Shown: positions 10,830-23,074, counted from the first letter of the stretch. The stretch is 64,000 nt of DNA from Ryuthela nishihirai (GCA_038380435.1 JAWZYU010000004.1:21736001-21800000); one strand, 5' to 3'. The notes: a model not told the origin generated them from the sequence alone. A program made the numbers and translations.

Positions 10830-11361
10830 TGTGTTTTATATTGCATTATTTAATTCAATTTCAACACAATGAAAATTTAATTTTCATTCATATTATTTAA
10901 GCAAGATAACGAATGAATAAATAATTTATTTCGTTCAAAATTTTACAGATTAATGCTCTTGATTACTTATATCAATCAAATTTTACTGCCCAATATATTT
11001 TTTAATTTTGATTGTTTATTTCAAATTCCTGGCATACTCTCTAAATTTAGGGCACCAGACACCCTAACCCCACATCAAATATAAGTAAAGTACCATTACC
11101 ACGGTAATGATAATTTGCATTCTAAGCAAATGCAATGTCCTCCCCCTCCCCTCAAAAAAAAAACATTCCTCACAACCACTAATTCCTAATAAATAAAATT
11201 CCCATAAAACAACTCCCCTAACATAAAAATTCTGTTAACATGGTTTGTGCTGTCAGAACAATTGCCTTCCCTCTTACTACAAACCAATTTCTACACCCCC
11301 AACACACACACACACTTTTCACAATATTTAAAACACTCTATAAATACATTCCCAAAAACTA
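10830..11361. other. AT-rich stretch, no gene seen
   Basis: Contains a short (CA)n tract near 11303 and A/T-rich sequence. No coding signature. Confidence 0.5.
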
Positions 11362-11630
11362 GGGGGAAACTCTCGGAAGCACACCAGGCTTGTAATCTGT
11401 AGTTCCCCAGTTCAAGTCCCATCTGGGTCAGCATTGAGATTTATCTCTGCAAAACTCTCCACCCTGCCTACAGTCATTAGGGGACACTAATGGGTTGGAA
11501 AGGCCACCGTCCATTGGATGGGATATTAAGCCATGTGAAGGAGAGCCATAACCTGTGCACATTAAAGAACACATTGGATGGCACACTTTCTCAGGTAAAT
11601 GATTCACATGTACCTGGCTGTCCACATGAT
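11362..11630 (+). mobile_element. SINE family 1 copy, plus orientation, 3' truncated
   Basis: Starts with a tRNA-like head (CACACCAGGCTTGTAATCTG, then B-box-like AGTTCAAGTCCC) and continues with the family body (TTTATCTCTGCAAAACTC, ACACTAATGGGTTGGAAAGG, ATTAAAGAACACATTGGATG). It is the only plus-oriented copy; the others in the window are minus. Confidence 0.8.
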
Positions 11631-11644
11631 ACAACAGGAAAAGA

Positions 11645-12253
11645 TATTCATCAGACCAGACCTTCTTCTAATCATTCAAGGTCCAGTTTTGATGCTTGAG
11701 TGCCCATTGTAGGTGCTTTCGATGGTGAACTGAGGTTAGCATTAGCACTCAGAGTGGCCTGCGACTCAGCAGCCCCATTTTCGGCAGGGTTCAATGTACT
11801 GTGTGTTGTGCATATTACTCCCATCACCAGCATTCAAATTACGGGCGAGCTGCACCACAGTATCCTTTCTGTTGGCTCACACCATATGAGATAGCCTTTG
11901 CTCACCTCTAGCATCAATAAGCTGTGGTCAGCCTACACCTTGTCAGCTGTTCATGGTTTTTCCTTGCTCTGACCACTTTTTGAAGGTACTAACCACAGCT
12001 GACTGTGAGCGCCCCACAAGCTTTGCAGTCTCGGAAATGCTCTGACCAAGTTGTCTGGCCATTACAATTTGGCCTTTGTCAAACTCACTGAAGTCTGCCT
12101 TTCCCATCAGAAGAACAAGAATAATACTGATTAACAGAGCTCAGCATCAGATGTTATTTATACCCTTTCATGATCTTCACACACACCGCCATTTACATGC
12201 AGTTGCTTCAAATTGCATACACACGTTAGTCATAATGTTTTGGCTCTTCAGTT
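11645..12253 (-). mobile_element. Tc1-like transposon, right end and transposase N-terminus
   Basis: The right end carries the terminal repeat (reverse complement AACTGAAGAGCCAAAACATT) followed by TA at 12254-12255. The minus strand encodes [20 protein letters not shown] from ATG at 12107, then [20 protein letters not shown], the paired-like helix-turn-helix of Tc1 transposases. The frame stops soon after and the rest is decayed; the catalytic domain is missing. A sister copy of the same end lies at 63811-64000. Confidence 0.88.
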
Positions 12254-12271
12254 TATGTTGACTTTCTCCCG

Positions 12272-12375
12272 CAATCCAGCCTTCCTCACAGACCTCTGTG
12301 GTGTATAAACTGACAGGCTCTTGTCAGACCTCTGTGGCAAAAGCACCTGTTGGAGAGGGTATTTTTTTAAATCAC
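12272..12375 (+). mobile_element. SINE family 2 fragment
   Basis: Contains the family body (CAGCCTTCCTCACAGA, GTGTATAAACTGACAGG, CAGACCTCTGTGGCA) and ends in a GAGGGTATTTTTTT tail. Head is missing. Confidence 0.75.
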
Positions 12376-13344
12376 TTTTATTATCTGTGTTGTCTTTTTT
12401 ATACTTTAGTCTATTATTTGTACCTTAAATATATTGCATATTTCGTTTTCTTATGATTATTTGTTCAATATTTCTTATAGCAAATTTACGGATATGAAAA
12501 AAAAAATTTAATATCCCTTCAAATTTGTTATATATGGGTTTATATTGTATTTACATTGGGTAAATATGCTAAACGGGCTGTTAGTTTACTATGCTTTGAT
12601 AAGGGATTTACGGCGACGCAGAGGAAGCTACAGTGCATCCACCATTTTATTAATTATAATTAGGAGCAAAAACACTGCACATTACGATAATATGCTACGC
12701 AAAATTGTAGTTCGTTACCAGGCTTCGAAAAAAAAAATTGGAACATACCATCTCAACACCTAATATTTTTCCCGTTTAAAAAAGTGTTTTGATCATTAAC
12801 GAAATTTCAATTCCTGAATAACTCATTAAGGTTTGTTAAATGGAAAATCATTTTTATCCTTTGTCGCTAATATAATTTGTTTTATTAATCAAACGAGTGA
12901 TGCATACATACCAAACATAAGCAGATAAACTTTCTTCGTGTCAGTCGCAACGTCAATATCCAATAATACAGTTCATAATTAATCCTATCATTAAATTTCC
13001 AGCTATATTTCCAGGCGAAATGATTCAACTATTATTTACTAACACATATTCACGCGAACATTTAAACTCATATCTACACTCTTGGGTGGAGCCAATCCTA
13101 ATAGCTGCAGAACACGGTCATGGCTGTAGTAAATTTTCTGCCGTATTTCTACCAAATTTCTTACATACACGTAAAAAAATCGTTTTTCTTTTCGTGCAGG
13201 AATGCAGTACTGAAAGAAGCATGTCGCCCTCATCAAAGTGAAGAGAAACTGCGAGTTGAATACTATGATATTGGTCACCAAAAACAACACTCAGTGGCAT
13301 ACGAGTGTATTTGCATAGCGTTTGTTTCGTTCTGCATATTATAT
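12376..13344. other. Unassigned stretch left of the gypsy LTR
   Basis: More CpG-containing than its surroundings near 12610-12640 and 13040-13320, with short open segments in both strands that resemble nothing I know. It could be host intergenic or promoter DNA into which the LTR element inserted. No supported gene. Confidence 0.3.
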
Positions 13345-14076
13345 TGTTATGACGTATGAACGTGCTACAATGAACTTATGATGTGATGTATTATTTTGAC
13401 GCTCGCGTGTACTTCAGCGTGAGAAACCACTTCACGTCACTAACCACTTTGAGCGTTGAATCAACTAAAAAAAAATAAAGAAAAAAGAGTTGTTCATTAG
13501 GCAGAATCAGTGTGCAGGAAAACGTAGTTTGACTTAGTCTGTACACGATGGTCTAAAGAAGAAATGTTTTTATTTGGTGTGTGCGCGCAGGGGAATAAAT
13601 AAGTTTATTAGTGTAGATCCTGTTAGTTGACTGATAAGAAAAAGAAGGATGCTTAGGACACTTAAAGATGTGGCTGAGAAGGTTATATGTTAGTCGATCA
13701 AGAGGTCGTTGTTTGATGCATAGTTATCTTTACTTTGTTTACAACAATTGGTAAGGTTATTCATGGTAAATTACAGGTTTGTTAACAAATATGATTGTGC
13801 AACTTATTGCGTTTTGTAAAAGCCTTATTTTATGCTTTGAGTGGGAGATAGGAAATTTTGTAGAGGAAAAACTCTTTGTAGGAATAGCGATAAGGTGCTA
13901 AGTTCTCCTGAATATTTATTTTCATACTGATGAAGATTTGTGTTGGTTGAATTCAGTTTATATAAATGTTTTCATTCATACTTTTGAAATAAATTACGTT
14001 ATTTTAGAATTAACGTTGCTCAATATTATTATTTTTGAACTCACGCTAAATTTTCATTTGTGTTAAATTCATAACA
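13345..14076 (+). repeat. 5' LTR of the gypsy-like element
   Basis: Starts TGTTATG and ends CATAACA, a perfect 7-bp inverted terminal pair, 732 bp apart, with a primer binding site two bases after the end. AATAAA lies at about 13990. No second LTR copy was found in the window to confirm the boundaries. Confidence 0.72.
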
Positions 14077-14078
14077 AT

Positions 14079-14093
14079 TGGTGTCTGGATCGG
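14079..14093 (+). promoter_or_regulatory. Primer binding site
   Basis: TGGTGTCTGGATCGG, two bases after the LTR end, resembles the TGGTGTCAGAAGNGGG primer sites complementary to the 3' end of tRNA-Leu that many animal gypsy elements use. The match is imperfect after TGGTGTC. Confidence 0.6.
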
Positions 14094-14106
14094 AAAAATT
14101 TATTCA

Positions 14107-14868
14107 ATGCCTTTCATTAAAAGTATTTATGACTTAGTAAAGCTAATAACTGATATGAGAGCTAAGATAGCTTCTCAAAATAATAACTTGAAAGCTGAAA
14201 TAGCCTCTCAAAAAGTTAATTTGAAAGCTGAAATAGCCTCTCAAAAAGATGACTTCAAGGCAGGAATGGCTACACAAAATTATTAACTGAGAACTGAAGT
14301 GTCTTCTCAAATTAGTAAGATTACTAATCAGAATAATCTAAAAAAATCAGTGAAATCACTGACCAGTGTAAAGACATTAAGGCCGAATTCAACAGAAAGT
14401 GTCATCATAGTCTAAAGGTTGAAAGTTGATAGTGTAAAAAATGATACTAATAGTGTACAGCGTAATGTAAATGAATTACTTGTGATTTTAACATAAAAAC
14501 TTGATAGTGTTAAGATAGATTATAAGCATCAAATTGATAGTGTAAAAACTGATTGTGAAAGCCAGTTTCAGATTTTAAGAAATGAGTTTCACCTTCTTGT
14601 GATAATAATGTTTTTACACATATCGCTAGAAATACAACTAAACCTACCACATATGATGGTCAGTCATCTTGAACAGTATTTCAAACACAACTTAAAGTCA
14701 TCACTAGGGCTAATGAATGGAATGAATTTCAGAAGGCCAGTTTTCTTTCAACTTCATTAAGAAATTTTTCTCCGGAAGTTTTACAGTCTGTTTCAGAAGA
14801 AAAACGACTTGATTATCAAAGTTTGGTATATACTATTTGACTCAATTTAAACATCGTATGTAGAAGAC
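14107..14868 (+). pseudogene. gag, N-terminal part
   Basis: Begins MPFIKSIYDLVKLITDMR at 14107 and runs into a 13-residue repeat (LKAEIASQK-type) repeated about four times between 14159 and 14280, which should form a coiled coil. In-frame stops follow (first near 14284). The part at 14640-14860 reads as a capsid-like segment in shifted frames. The RTE LINE interrupts it at 14868. Confidence 0.65.
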
Positions 14869-15569
14869 ATATATAGAAGACATCGTATGTTTACAGTTTG
14901 TAAGTGGTAGCTAGGTAGTCACTGGAAGGAGAGCTATGCACCAATCCCCTGCGATGATGCATAGAACCGTCCACGCCTAGCACCTAATGTCCGACCTCGC
15001 CTTCTCGTGGTGCAGACCGTTAGTACCTTTCAAAAGAGATACTTTCTTGTGGAAGTGAACGGAAGGGGAGGGTTGCCAGATTAGTGTGGCCTACTGATCT
15101 GGACAACTGTGGCTACTTTTCTTTTCTTTTCTATCCTGCTAAGGAGTGGTCAACCACACAGGGTCCTGGTGTGACCATATAGATCCAATGGACTGGACAG
15201 ATATATGGCTCTGAGCATGATTATGGATCCTGATTCTGCTGCACTGGCGGACTTCTGTGGAGCGTAATCTTCCGCTGTGTTTTCTGTTTGTGGGTTGACA
15301 GCCCCAAGTGAATAGATTCACAGGATATGTTTATCAGCTGGTGGATAATCCTCAGCAGAGGTCATCGCAGGTACCTGAACTCTTTGCTTCTATTGGCATC
15401 GTCAAATTCTACATTGGAGAAAGTCTTCCAGTGTAGATGGCTTCAGCCTTTAGTGGTGGGGGAACGGGTCTTTGCCCCATGTCTGCGATTAGGGGGCTGT
15501 TTGATATTGTCGGCATTCCCTCTCTCAATAAACATAGTTTCTTAAAACATTCCACTAACCATTTTCTCT

Positions 15570-18490
15570 CCATAGGTAGTTGAAATGTGAGGACTCTGCA
15601 CAGAGCTTTTTCTCTTGATGTCCTCACACAAGAATTCCACCATTATAATTTAGATATTCTCGGCTTGCAAAAAACCAGATGAACAGATAAAGGTCAGATT
15701 CTTGAAAATAATCTTAAATTTTTCTTTTCAAGCAGGGACGACAATAAGCATCACCAATACGTGGGTCTACTTCTCAGCAGACACACTAGTGATGCTCTTC
15801 TGGGATATGAGTGCATTAATGGTTTTTTAGAGCCAAATTTCAGACAAGCGTTAAAGACTTGAATGTTATATGCTGTTATGCCCCCACTGAGGATGCCGAT
15901 GATGATGAGAAGGATAGGTTTTACGGAAAACTTCAGAATATTTTGAAATTCTGTCAAGAAAGGAGATATTACCCTTCTTCTAGGTGACTTCAATGCCAAA
16001 GTTGGTACTGACTCTGACCTTTGGGGAGGAGTGATAGGCCCTTTTGGTATTGGTAGTTGTAATGGTAATGGGCAACGTCTCCTACATGTATGGATTCAGA
16101 ATAACTAACACTTATTACAAATACCGCAACATACATAAGTACATATGGGTTTCACCCGATGGGCTGCATAAGAATATGATTGATTATATAATAATTAACA
16201 GAAAATGGGCTAGTTCTGTTAGTAATACTGGGTCATATAGGGGAGCTGAAATTGGATCTGACCATTACCTTGTTAGATCTTGTACGCATCAATGGATTCA
16301 GAATAACTAACACTTATTACAAATACCGCAACATACATAAGTACATATGGGTTTCACCCGATGGGCTGCATAAGAATATGATTGATTATATAATAATTAA
16401 CAGAAAATGGGCTAGTTCTGTTAGTAATACTGGGTCATATAGGGGAGCTGAAATTGGATCTGACCATTACCTTGTTAAAAGCGTCTTGCAACTTAAACTG
16501 AAAAAGTTGTGCTAGTGTTAAAAATTTTACTGTGACAGTCATGGTATGCTTACTACTGAAGTTGAGGAAGAATGGGATCATTTTAAACAGGCTTTTTTGG
16601 ACACTAAGTACTCTTTTAGGAAAAAAGGAGCAGAAGAGACAGAATTATCTGAGTGATAAGGCAATTGAGCTTATTTCGGAAAGAAAGAACTGCAGGAATG
16701 TCCTTAATCAATACCCTATTAGTCCTAATAGAAAGCATTACAGAGAACTTAATAAACGTGTAAAAGATCAGTTAGCTGCTGATAAGAATCTTTGGCTTGA
16801 TGGTTTGGCTGACAAAGCCGAGGAAGCAGTTAGACAGCACAACAGCAAAGAGCTGTACCGGATAGTTAATCTTTTGTGTGGTAGAAAACGGACAGATATA
16901 CAGGAATTGAAGGATAAGCAAGGTAAGGTTATAGAAGGGGAGGATTCTGTCGTGGCTAGGTGGGCTGAGCATTTCAGTGATGTTCTAAACAATGTAGTTA
17001 GTTCTACTTTCTATGTTTGCAATGATGATAGATGCATTGGTGGCTTTAATGTTGGCCCTATAACACAATCTGAAGTTAGTTTGGCTATTTCTAAACATAA
17101 ACTTCATAAATCCCCAGGGGTAGATGAAATTACTACAGAAATGCTTAGAGCTGGAAATGTTTTTGTTACCACTTGGATGACTGAAATTTTGAATATCTTT
17201 TATGATAAAGGCATGGTTCCTAAGGATTTTACCAGAGCTATTGTTATCCCTATTTTCTAAAAAGGTGATCGCAGTTCTTGTGATAACTATAGGGGTATCA
17301 GCCTACTCTCTGTTCCAGGTAAAGTTCTTTCCATGATTGTGCTTAATAGAATTGAGAATCTGGTTGACAGTCAATTGCGTGATGAGCAATGTGGATTCAG
17401 AAGTGGGAGGGGTTGTGTGGATCAGATATTTTCACTTAGGCAGATTCTTGAGAAATGTTTAGAGTTTCAGAAACCTTTGGTTGCTAGCTTTGTTGATTTC
17501 AAAAAGGCTTTCGCCTCTGTTGATCATCATAATTTGTGATTGATTGTGAGATCATATTGTATACCAGACAAGTTAGTTAACATAATGAAAGCTCTCTATA
17601 ATAACACTGAGTTGTGTGTGAGAGTTGGCAAGGCTTGTAGCAATTGGTTTAGCATTACTTCTGGTGTTCAACAAGGGTGCATTTTGCCTCCTTTTCTCTT
17701 TAGTTTCGTTATTGATTATGTTATGCGAAATTCACTTCAATGGAAAGCTTTTGGCCTTAAATGGGCTGGAGATACGAAAATTTCTGATTTAGATTATGCT
17801 GATGATTTAGCCCTTTTGGCAAATGATGTTGATGAAATGAACTCTTTCATTCGAGCTGTTGATGACACTAGTAGTAGAGTAGGTTTGGTTATAAACAGAG
17901 AGAAAACTAAAGTGATGAAAATTGGTCAGGCAGGTTGTGATTCAGTTAATCTGAATGGTTGCAGTCTTGAGCAGGTGTCACAGTTTAATTATCTTAGGAG
18001 CTATATAACTGATACTGGTGATGTGCGGCATGACCTAAAGACTAAAATTAGACTGTATAATAGTTTGGTTCTTTCTAGGGTTAGTTATGGTAGTGAAACT
18101 TGGACACTTTGTAAACAAGATAACAGGAAACTAGATGCTTTTGATTCCAGATGCTTACGCAGTATCTTGGGCATTAGGTGGTTCAACTTTGTAACTAATG
18201 ATGAGATTAGGCAAAGGAGTTTGCAACCTCCTTTAAGCAGCATATTGTGCAGAGAGAGACTCCGTTGGTTTGGCCATGTTGCCCGTATGAATAATTATAG
18301 ATTGGTGAATAGGGTTATGAACAGTGTGCCTAAAGGCCTCAGAAAGAAGGGGAAACCTAGGATGCGGTGGGCAGACGATGTCAAACAGGACCTTGTTAGA
18401 ATTGGTGTGCAGTGGCCAGATGCAGTAGATGTAACTCAGGATCGACTTGCTTGGAGAACTAAATCGCATGGTCTGGTTGGACCTCTGTAG
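15570..18490 (+). pseudogene. RTE-type ORF: endonuclease and reverse transcriptase, broken
   Basis: The AP-endonuclease-like part starts near 15570 (NVRTLHRA; LGLQKTR near 15660; LLGDFNAKVG near 15975) with many breaks and a 202-bp tandem duplication at 16091-16495. The reverse transcriptase lies in one frame from 16532 to 18490, interrupted only by TAA at 17258 and TGA at 17537. Motifs: DNYRGISLLSVPGK, DEQCGFRSGRG, VDFKKAF, SGVQQGCILPP, LDYADDLALLA (YADD catalytic site). The C-terminal segment has RCLRSILGIRW and RLRWFGHVARM, which are typical of the RTE/CR1-like LINEs often annotated near craniofacial development protein 2. Not functional in this copy, but lightly damaged in the RT. Confidence 0.88.
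16091..16495 (+). repeat. 202-bp tandem duplication within the RTE endonuclease region
   Basis: TGGATTCAGAATAACTAACA starts at 16091 and again at 16293, and the copies stay nearly identical to ACCATTACCTTGTTA (16261 and 16463). The unit is not a multiple of three, so it shifts the frame. Confidence 0.95.
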
Positions 18491-18536
18491 CCCAAGGGTG
18501 CTTGAGGATGATGATGATGATGATGATGTAGAAGAC

Positions 18537-18981
18537 TGGTGAAAATTTGCAAGAACTTGCCAGTGATATTGAGAGCCTAGTTACATTGGCTTATGATAAC
18601 TCTCCACCAGATATTGAAGATAACTTACCTCAACTACAATTTATTGCTGCTAGTGATGACCGTGAGACTCCACAATGGCTGGAGATGTTGAAAGGTGAAT
18701 CCTTAAAGTCAGCTGTGGTATACGTTGTGAAGTGCGATTGCTACATGATTTCCTCTCGTTTGAACAAACACACAGAGAGATTTATAAATGCAGAAGAAAC
18801 TGTGGAAAAGAATAATGAAATGCAAGAACTAACAAAAGCTATACTATCCACTTTGAAAGACATAAAAGGTTCCTCCTCAAAGATTTCCACAGACCTTCAG
18901 TGTTGGAATTGTGGCAAGACTGGGCATAATCGAGCCAACTGCGAAGTTCAAACACGTCTAATAGGCAACAAACCAGCATAA
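18537..18981 (+). pseudogene. gag C-terminal part with zinc knuckle
   Basis: An open segment (from 18547) with a charged helical region and a CCHC zinc knuckle CWNCGKTGHNRANC near its end, typical of Ty3/gypsy nucleocapsid. It continues the gag cut by the RTE insertion. Confidence 0.82.
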
Positions 18982-19319
18982 GCAACGTGAAGGGCAAAGA
19001 CTGGCTATTGATTCGTTGGCCCCAGGGAAGTCGACTACGTTTCAGAACTGCATTGTGGAGACAACGAATTGGTAGCTGATGGAGCAAAACACTGGGCAGT
19101 TGCCCAGGGTCCCCACGATTCTAAATTTTGCAATAGTTTGTGCTGATTAATCCTCACTTTACAGCTTTTTTTTATGTTTAAACATTGATTTTGTTGAAAG
19201 TGCCAATAAATCTGTAGGCTAAATTTTATTGACCATTTATATTTTTATTCCCTTAGGTGTGTGGGTAGGGACCCTAGTACATTGCTTTGCCCAGGGGCTT
19301 ACAAAACTGTTAAGACGGC

Positions 19320-19679
19320 ACTGTTTGCCATATGATAGTGGACACTGGTGCAAATGTGACTTTACTCAAAACAGATAATTATACCTCATGCAAACTGGAA
19401 TGCTAAATAGTCTAACATAACCCTACAAACAGTCACTGGAGATGTGCTAAAGTCCACTGAAAGATAGAATTGAACATCAGAGTTGATAGCTGTCTGGTAC
19501 GCCATCCTGTTTACATCACGGACATCTACGATGAATGCATATTAGGCCTCGATTTCCTAAAGAAACATGAATTCAGTATTAGACCCAGTGACAGCCTACT
19601 CATCTATAACACAGAAGAGATCCCTCTGCTTAGCCGAACATCTGATTCTTTTTCAAGTGTGACCACAGTATTAGTATAG
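19320..19679 (+). pseudogene. Retroviral-type aspartic protease, broken
   Basis: The catalytic loop reads MIVDTGANVTLL at about 19328-19364 and the flap/hinge region continues as DIYDECILGLDFLKKH at 19522-19570, the usual ILG-DFL motif. A stop and frame change fall between the two parts near 19405-19470. It lies just after gag, as in Ty3/gypsy elements. Confidence 0.8.
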
Positions 19680-20910
19680 TGCCTATAAGTATAGTGTGGT
19701 GTTCGCCTATTAAAATCTGGCAGAAAAAGTGTCCCATACCAATAGAGGGCGCTGGGAACGATATTCTTGCCGTGTTAACATTACCCTCTATGGACGTTTC
19801 GCTTTTCAATGACTTTTAAACATAGAAGCATTTATGCAATGATTTTGCCATTCAAATGCACATTATTCCTAAGTATTTTAACTGAACTAGTAAAGCGTAG
19901 AGAACGCTTGCGCTAGTGATTTTTTTTAAAATGAAGAAAATCATATTGATGGCCGTTCGATCAAAACAAATCGGATTCCTCTTTAGGTATCAGAGAACTG
20001 AAATGATTGTTTTGATTGGCTCTTTGGTAAACTCTTCGCAAGAAATTAATTAAATTACTCTTAACATAAATTCTCGAATGCAAGTTATTAGTATCATTAT
20101 TATTCTTTCTTGTGTAGCCAATTATAATGTTTTAAAATGCTTTTGCAATTTACAAGGATATCTACTCCAGGACTTCTATTACAATTGGCGAGTCCAAACG
20201 TCACATATTAGTACGTATGTTATTTGTCACATCTTCAAATTATAAAATATACTTCAAGTAATAAGAATTTGAATTAACCGATAGGTTAGATCATTTTAAT
20301 ACTGCAAATTATTAGTATCATGATTATTCTGTTTTAAAATGCTTTAACCTATCGATAAATTCAAATTTTTTTACCCCCTGTCAACCTACAACCCCCACTT
20401 CACCACTCTGAATACACCAATTGGTCATAAACAAACCCCCATAACACCCTTACCCCTCACTAAAAGGAAAAAAAAAACATTTTTATGGTATCAAATGTCC
20501 TTTAATTCACAAGGAATACAGTTTGCACTGGGCCCCTTCAAGTATACTTCACTGCATTCCACTTCATTATTATTGCTAATCTAACTGGCTAACAACCATC
20601 TCCTTACCCCCCATATACCTCAATTCACATGCCCATTAAATTAATGGCACATTTTGAAATTTTTAAGGGCAGTTAATTAAAGGCCCCTCTCCCACTCACC
20701 CCTAAAAATTCCATCTCTACAGTTAACTCCCTCCAATGCGAGGATTTAAAGAATATAAAAGTTCTATCTTAACCCCCCAGGGCGCAAATTTCCACCCCTA
20801 TTCAAGATTCCAGACTCCTCCTCCCCTACACCATTAAAAATTAATAACTATCTCAATCCTATACCTATAACTACAGTCCATCCCATCCAATTGGACGTCA
20901 CTGATACCCC
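19680..20910. other. Unassigned insertion inside the gypsy element
   Basis: Interrupts the link between protease and RT. It is AT-rich and non-coding. It contains an inverted repeat (GAATTTGAATTAACCGATAG at about 20267 against a reverse-complement match at about 20345-20368) and a direct repeat (TTATTAGTATCAT with GTTTTAAAATGCTTT at about 20088 and 20309). No ends or target duplication could be fixed. Confidence 0.45.
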
Positions 20911-20914
20911 TAGA

Positions 20915-23068
20915 AAAGAAGCTTTGGGTCATGGTATCCTGGTTGCAAGGAGTTTAGTCAGATTAGATAAAGAACAGATTCCTATCAGAGTGATGAATTG
21001 TAACAAATCCAATAGATTATTCAAAAGCGATTAAGAATTAGCAATATATGAACCTGTTACCTGGGTCACAGGTATAAACAAAATAGAAGTTACTGACTCA
21101 AATCAACACCATACAAACATCTCATCTAATCTTACTGACTTATGGAGAGAAACAAGAATATTAACTGAAGACCAAGCTGGTAAAACCGAAGCTGGTAAAA
21201 CCGATCCTAGTTAAAGAGTTTTCTGACATATTTTCTCCTACATCAAATGATTATGGCCGTACTAACCTGACAGAACATAAGATCAATACTGGTGATATTC
21301 TTCCTGTCCATCTACCAGTAAGAAGGCTTCCATTGGCCAGGAGGATTCCATCCAGGAGGAGACATAACAACTCATAAGGGACATGGAAGCTCAAGATATT
21401 ATAGAACCATCACAGAGTCCCTGGACATCACCAGTGGTTCTTGCCAAGTTGGGTTGGGTTGTTTCACCTCTGAGCAGCACTTTTTTGCACCCCATGGGCT
21501 AAATGGCCAGGTCACATGGACCCCGAAGGCTCAGAGAAGGTTGGGGGAGGTGACCCACTGGAAAAGCTGTTGGGAGACAGATGGTAGCCTCCCATCAAGG
21601 CCATCCAGCGTGTTCTTTAACGTCCACAGGGTATGGCTCTACCGCACACGGGGCCACGGCTTAACGTCCCATTCGACGGATGGCGGCCTTTCCAAGCCCA
21701 TCGGTGTCCCCTACTGACCGTGGGCAGGGCAGGAAATTTTTTGAGGAGATAAATCTCAACGCTGACCCATCTGGGACTCGAACCTGGGAACTACAGATTA
21801 CGAGCCTGGTGCGCTACCGACTGAGCCTCCCCCGCCCCTTTCTTGCAAAATAAAACGATGGATCTACCCGTTTTTGTGTGGATTACTGCAAACTGAATGA
21901 TATAACAATGAAAGACCGCTTTCCTTTTTCAGGATTGATGATACACTTGATAGTCAGAATATTTCTCGATATTAGATTTTAGTCAGAATGGTTCTAGATA
22001 TTAGATTTAAAGAGCGGTTATTGGCAAGTTGGTATAAATCCTGAAAACTGTGAGAAAACAGCTTTCACTGCAAGAAATGGACTTTCGCAGTTTAAAGTGA
22101 TGCCATTTGGACTTTGCAAGGCGCCCGCAACGTTTGAACGACTAATGGAGTCGGTACTCAAAGGTTTGTCTGGTTTACTTGGAAGACGTTTGAGAAACAT
22201 TTGAGAAAACTTCGTCAGGTGTTTGAAAAGCTTCAAACAGCCAAACCAAAATTGGGACCGACAAAGTGTAAACTGCTCCAGCAAGAAGTTCATTACCTTG
22301 GTCATGTCAACACTATATCAGGGATTAAGATGATCCTAATAAAATAGAAGCTACAAGAAACTGGGCTTCACCACATCAACTTCATCAACTTCATAGTTTT
22401 TTTGGACTTTGCACATATTATAGATTTTTTAAGAATTTCTCCAACAACACAAGGTTATTACATCACGTGACACAGGAGAGTCAGCGGTTCATATGGACCA
22501 CCCATCTCAATGGGACCACCGAATGTGAAATGGCCTTCCAACAGTTGAAGCAAGCGTATCCACAAGCTGAAAAACAGTTTATAATAGATACTGACGCAAG
22601 CAACACAGGAGTTGGTGCTGTACTTTTACAGCAATAGGACGGAAAAGAAAGAGTTATTGCATATTTTAGCAAAACTTTATCCAAACCAAAACGGAATTAT
22701 TGTGTCAACGTAAAGAAATGTTAGCAATAGAACATTTTCATCGTTATCTCTATGGCCAGAAATTTCTTATTAGTACCAATCATGCTGCACTTAGGTGGCT
22801 ACTAAACTTTAAAAACCCTGAAGGATAAATTGTTATGTGGATACAGTGGTTGCAAGAGTACAATTTCTCCATTGAGCATCGAAGCAGCAAAGTACATAGG
22901 AATGCAGTTGCACGTTCCAGACGTCCATGTATTGAAAACTGTAAGCATTGTTATAATGCAGAGTTGAAATATGGTACTAGAGATATAATGTCCATAAGAC
23001 AAATAACATCGACACAAGAAAACTGCGATAATCCTAACATCTGGAGTCCAATAGAAATTAGAAAGTAG
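20915..23068 (+). pseudogene. gypsy pol: reverse transcriptase and RNase H, broken
   Basis: Starts with a linker (EALGHGILVARSL) then an N-terminal pol part (QDIIEPSQSPWTSPVVLAK) cut by a SINE at 21448. After it: RFCVDYCKLNDI, then [17 protein letters not shown] at about 22091-22145, the Ty3/gypsy RT motif. The YVDD catalytic box is not recognisable. RNase H follows: EMLAIEHFHRYLYGQKFLI, TNHAALRWLLNF and WIQWLQEYNFSIEHR. Multiple stops and frameshifts. Ends at 23068 with no integrase. Confidence 0.85.
21448..21839 (-). mobile_element. SINE family 1, full-length copy
   Basis: The head at the right end (minus strand) is tRNA-like with a B box in GGTTCGAGTCCC; the 3' tail at the left is (CCCAA)n-like. 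A target duplication TTCTTGCCAA / TTCTTGCAAA flanks it at about 21438 and 21840. It interrupts the gypsy RT. Confidence 0.88.
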
Positions 23069-23074
23069 TCTACT

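Larger units (their letters stand above)
14869..18525 (+). mobile_element. RTE-type LINE inserted in the gypsy gag
   Basis: The insert is flanked by ATGTAGAAGAC at 14858-14868 and 18526-18536, an 11-bp target-site duplication. The 3' end is a GAT/ATG microsatellite (about 18506-18527), the usual tail of RTE LINEs. The 5' end contains AAGGAGAGCTATGCACCA, also seen at 53297 in the second copy. Total about 3.66 kb, so near full length. Confidence 0.9.
13345..23068 (+). mobile_element. Ty3/gypsy-like LTR retrotransposon, decayed and nested with other insertions
   Basis: Parts in order: 5' LTR (13345-14076), primer binding site (14079-14093), gag (14107-14868 and 18537-18981), protease (19320-19679), reverse transcriptase and RNase H (about 20915-23068). 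It is interrupted by an RTE LINE (14869-18525), unassigned insertions (about 19085-19320 and 19680-20910) and a SINE (21448-21839). Integrase and 3' LTR were not found; a MITE and the P-like palindrome follow. Confidence 0.85.

Noticed and set aside
13118..13300. Possible exon with CpG-rich context left of the gypsy LTR
   Set aside because: No splice sites consistent with the open frame and no recognisable peptide motif.
21454..21717. Open segments of 87-92 codons that recur at 21454, 51538 and 56287
   Set aside because: All lie in copies of SINE family 1; similar peptides only reflect the repeated DNA.
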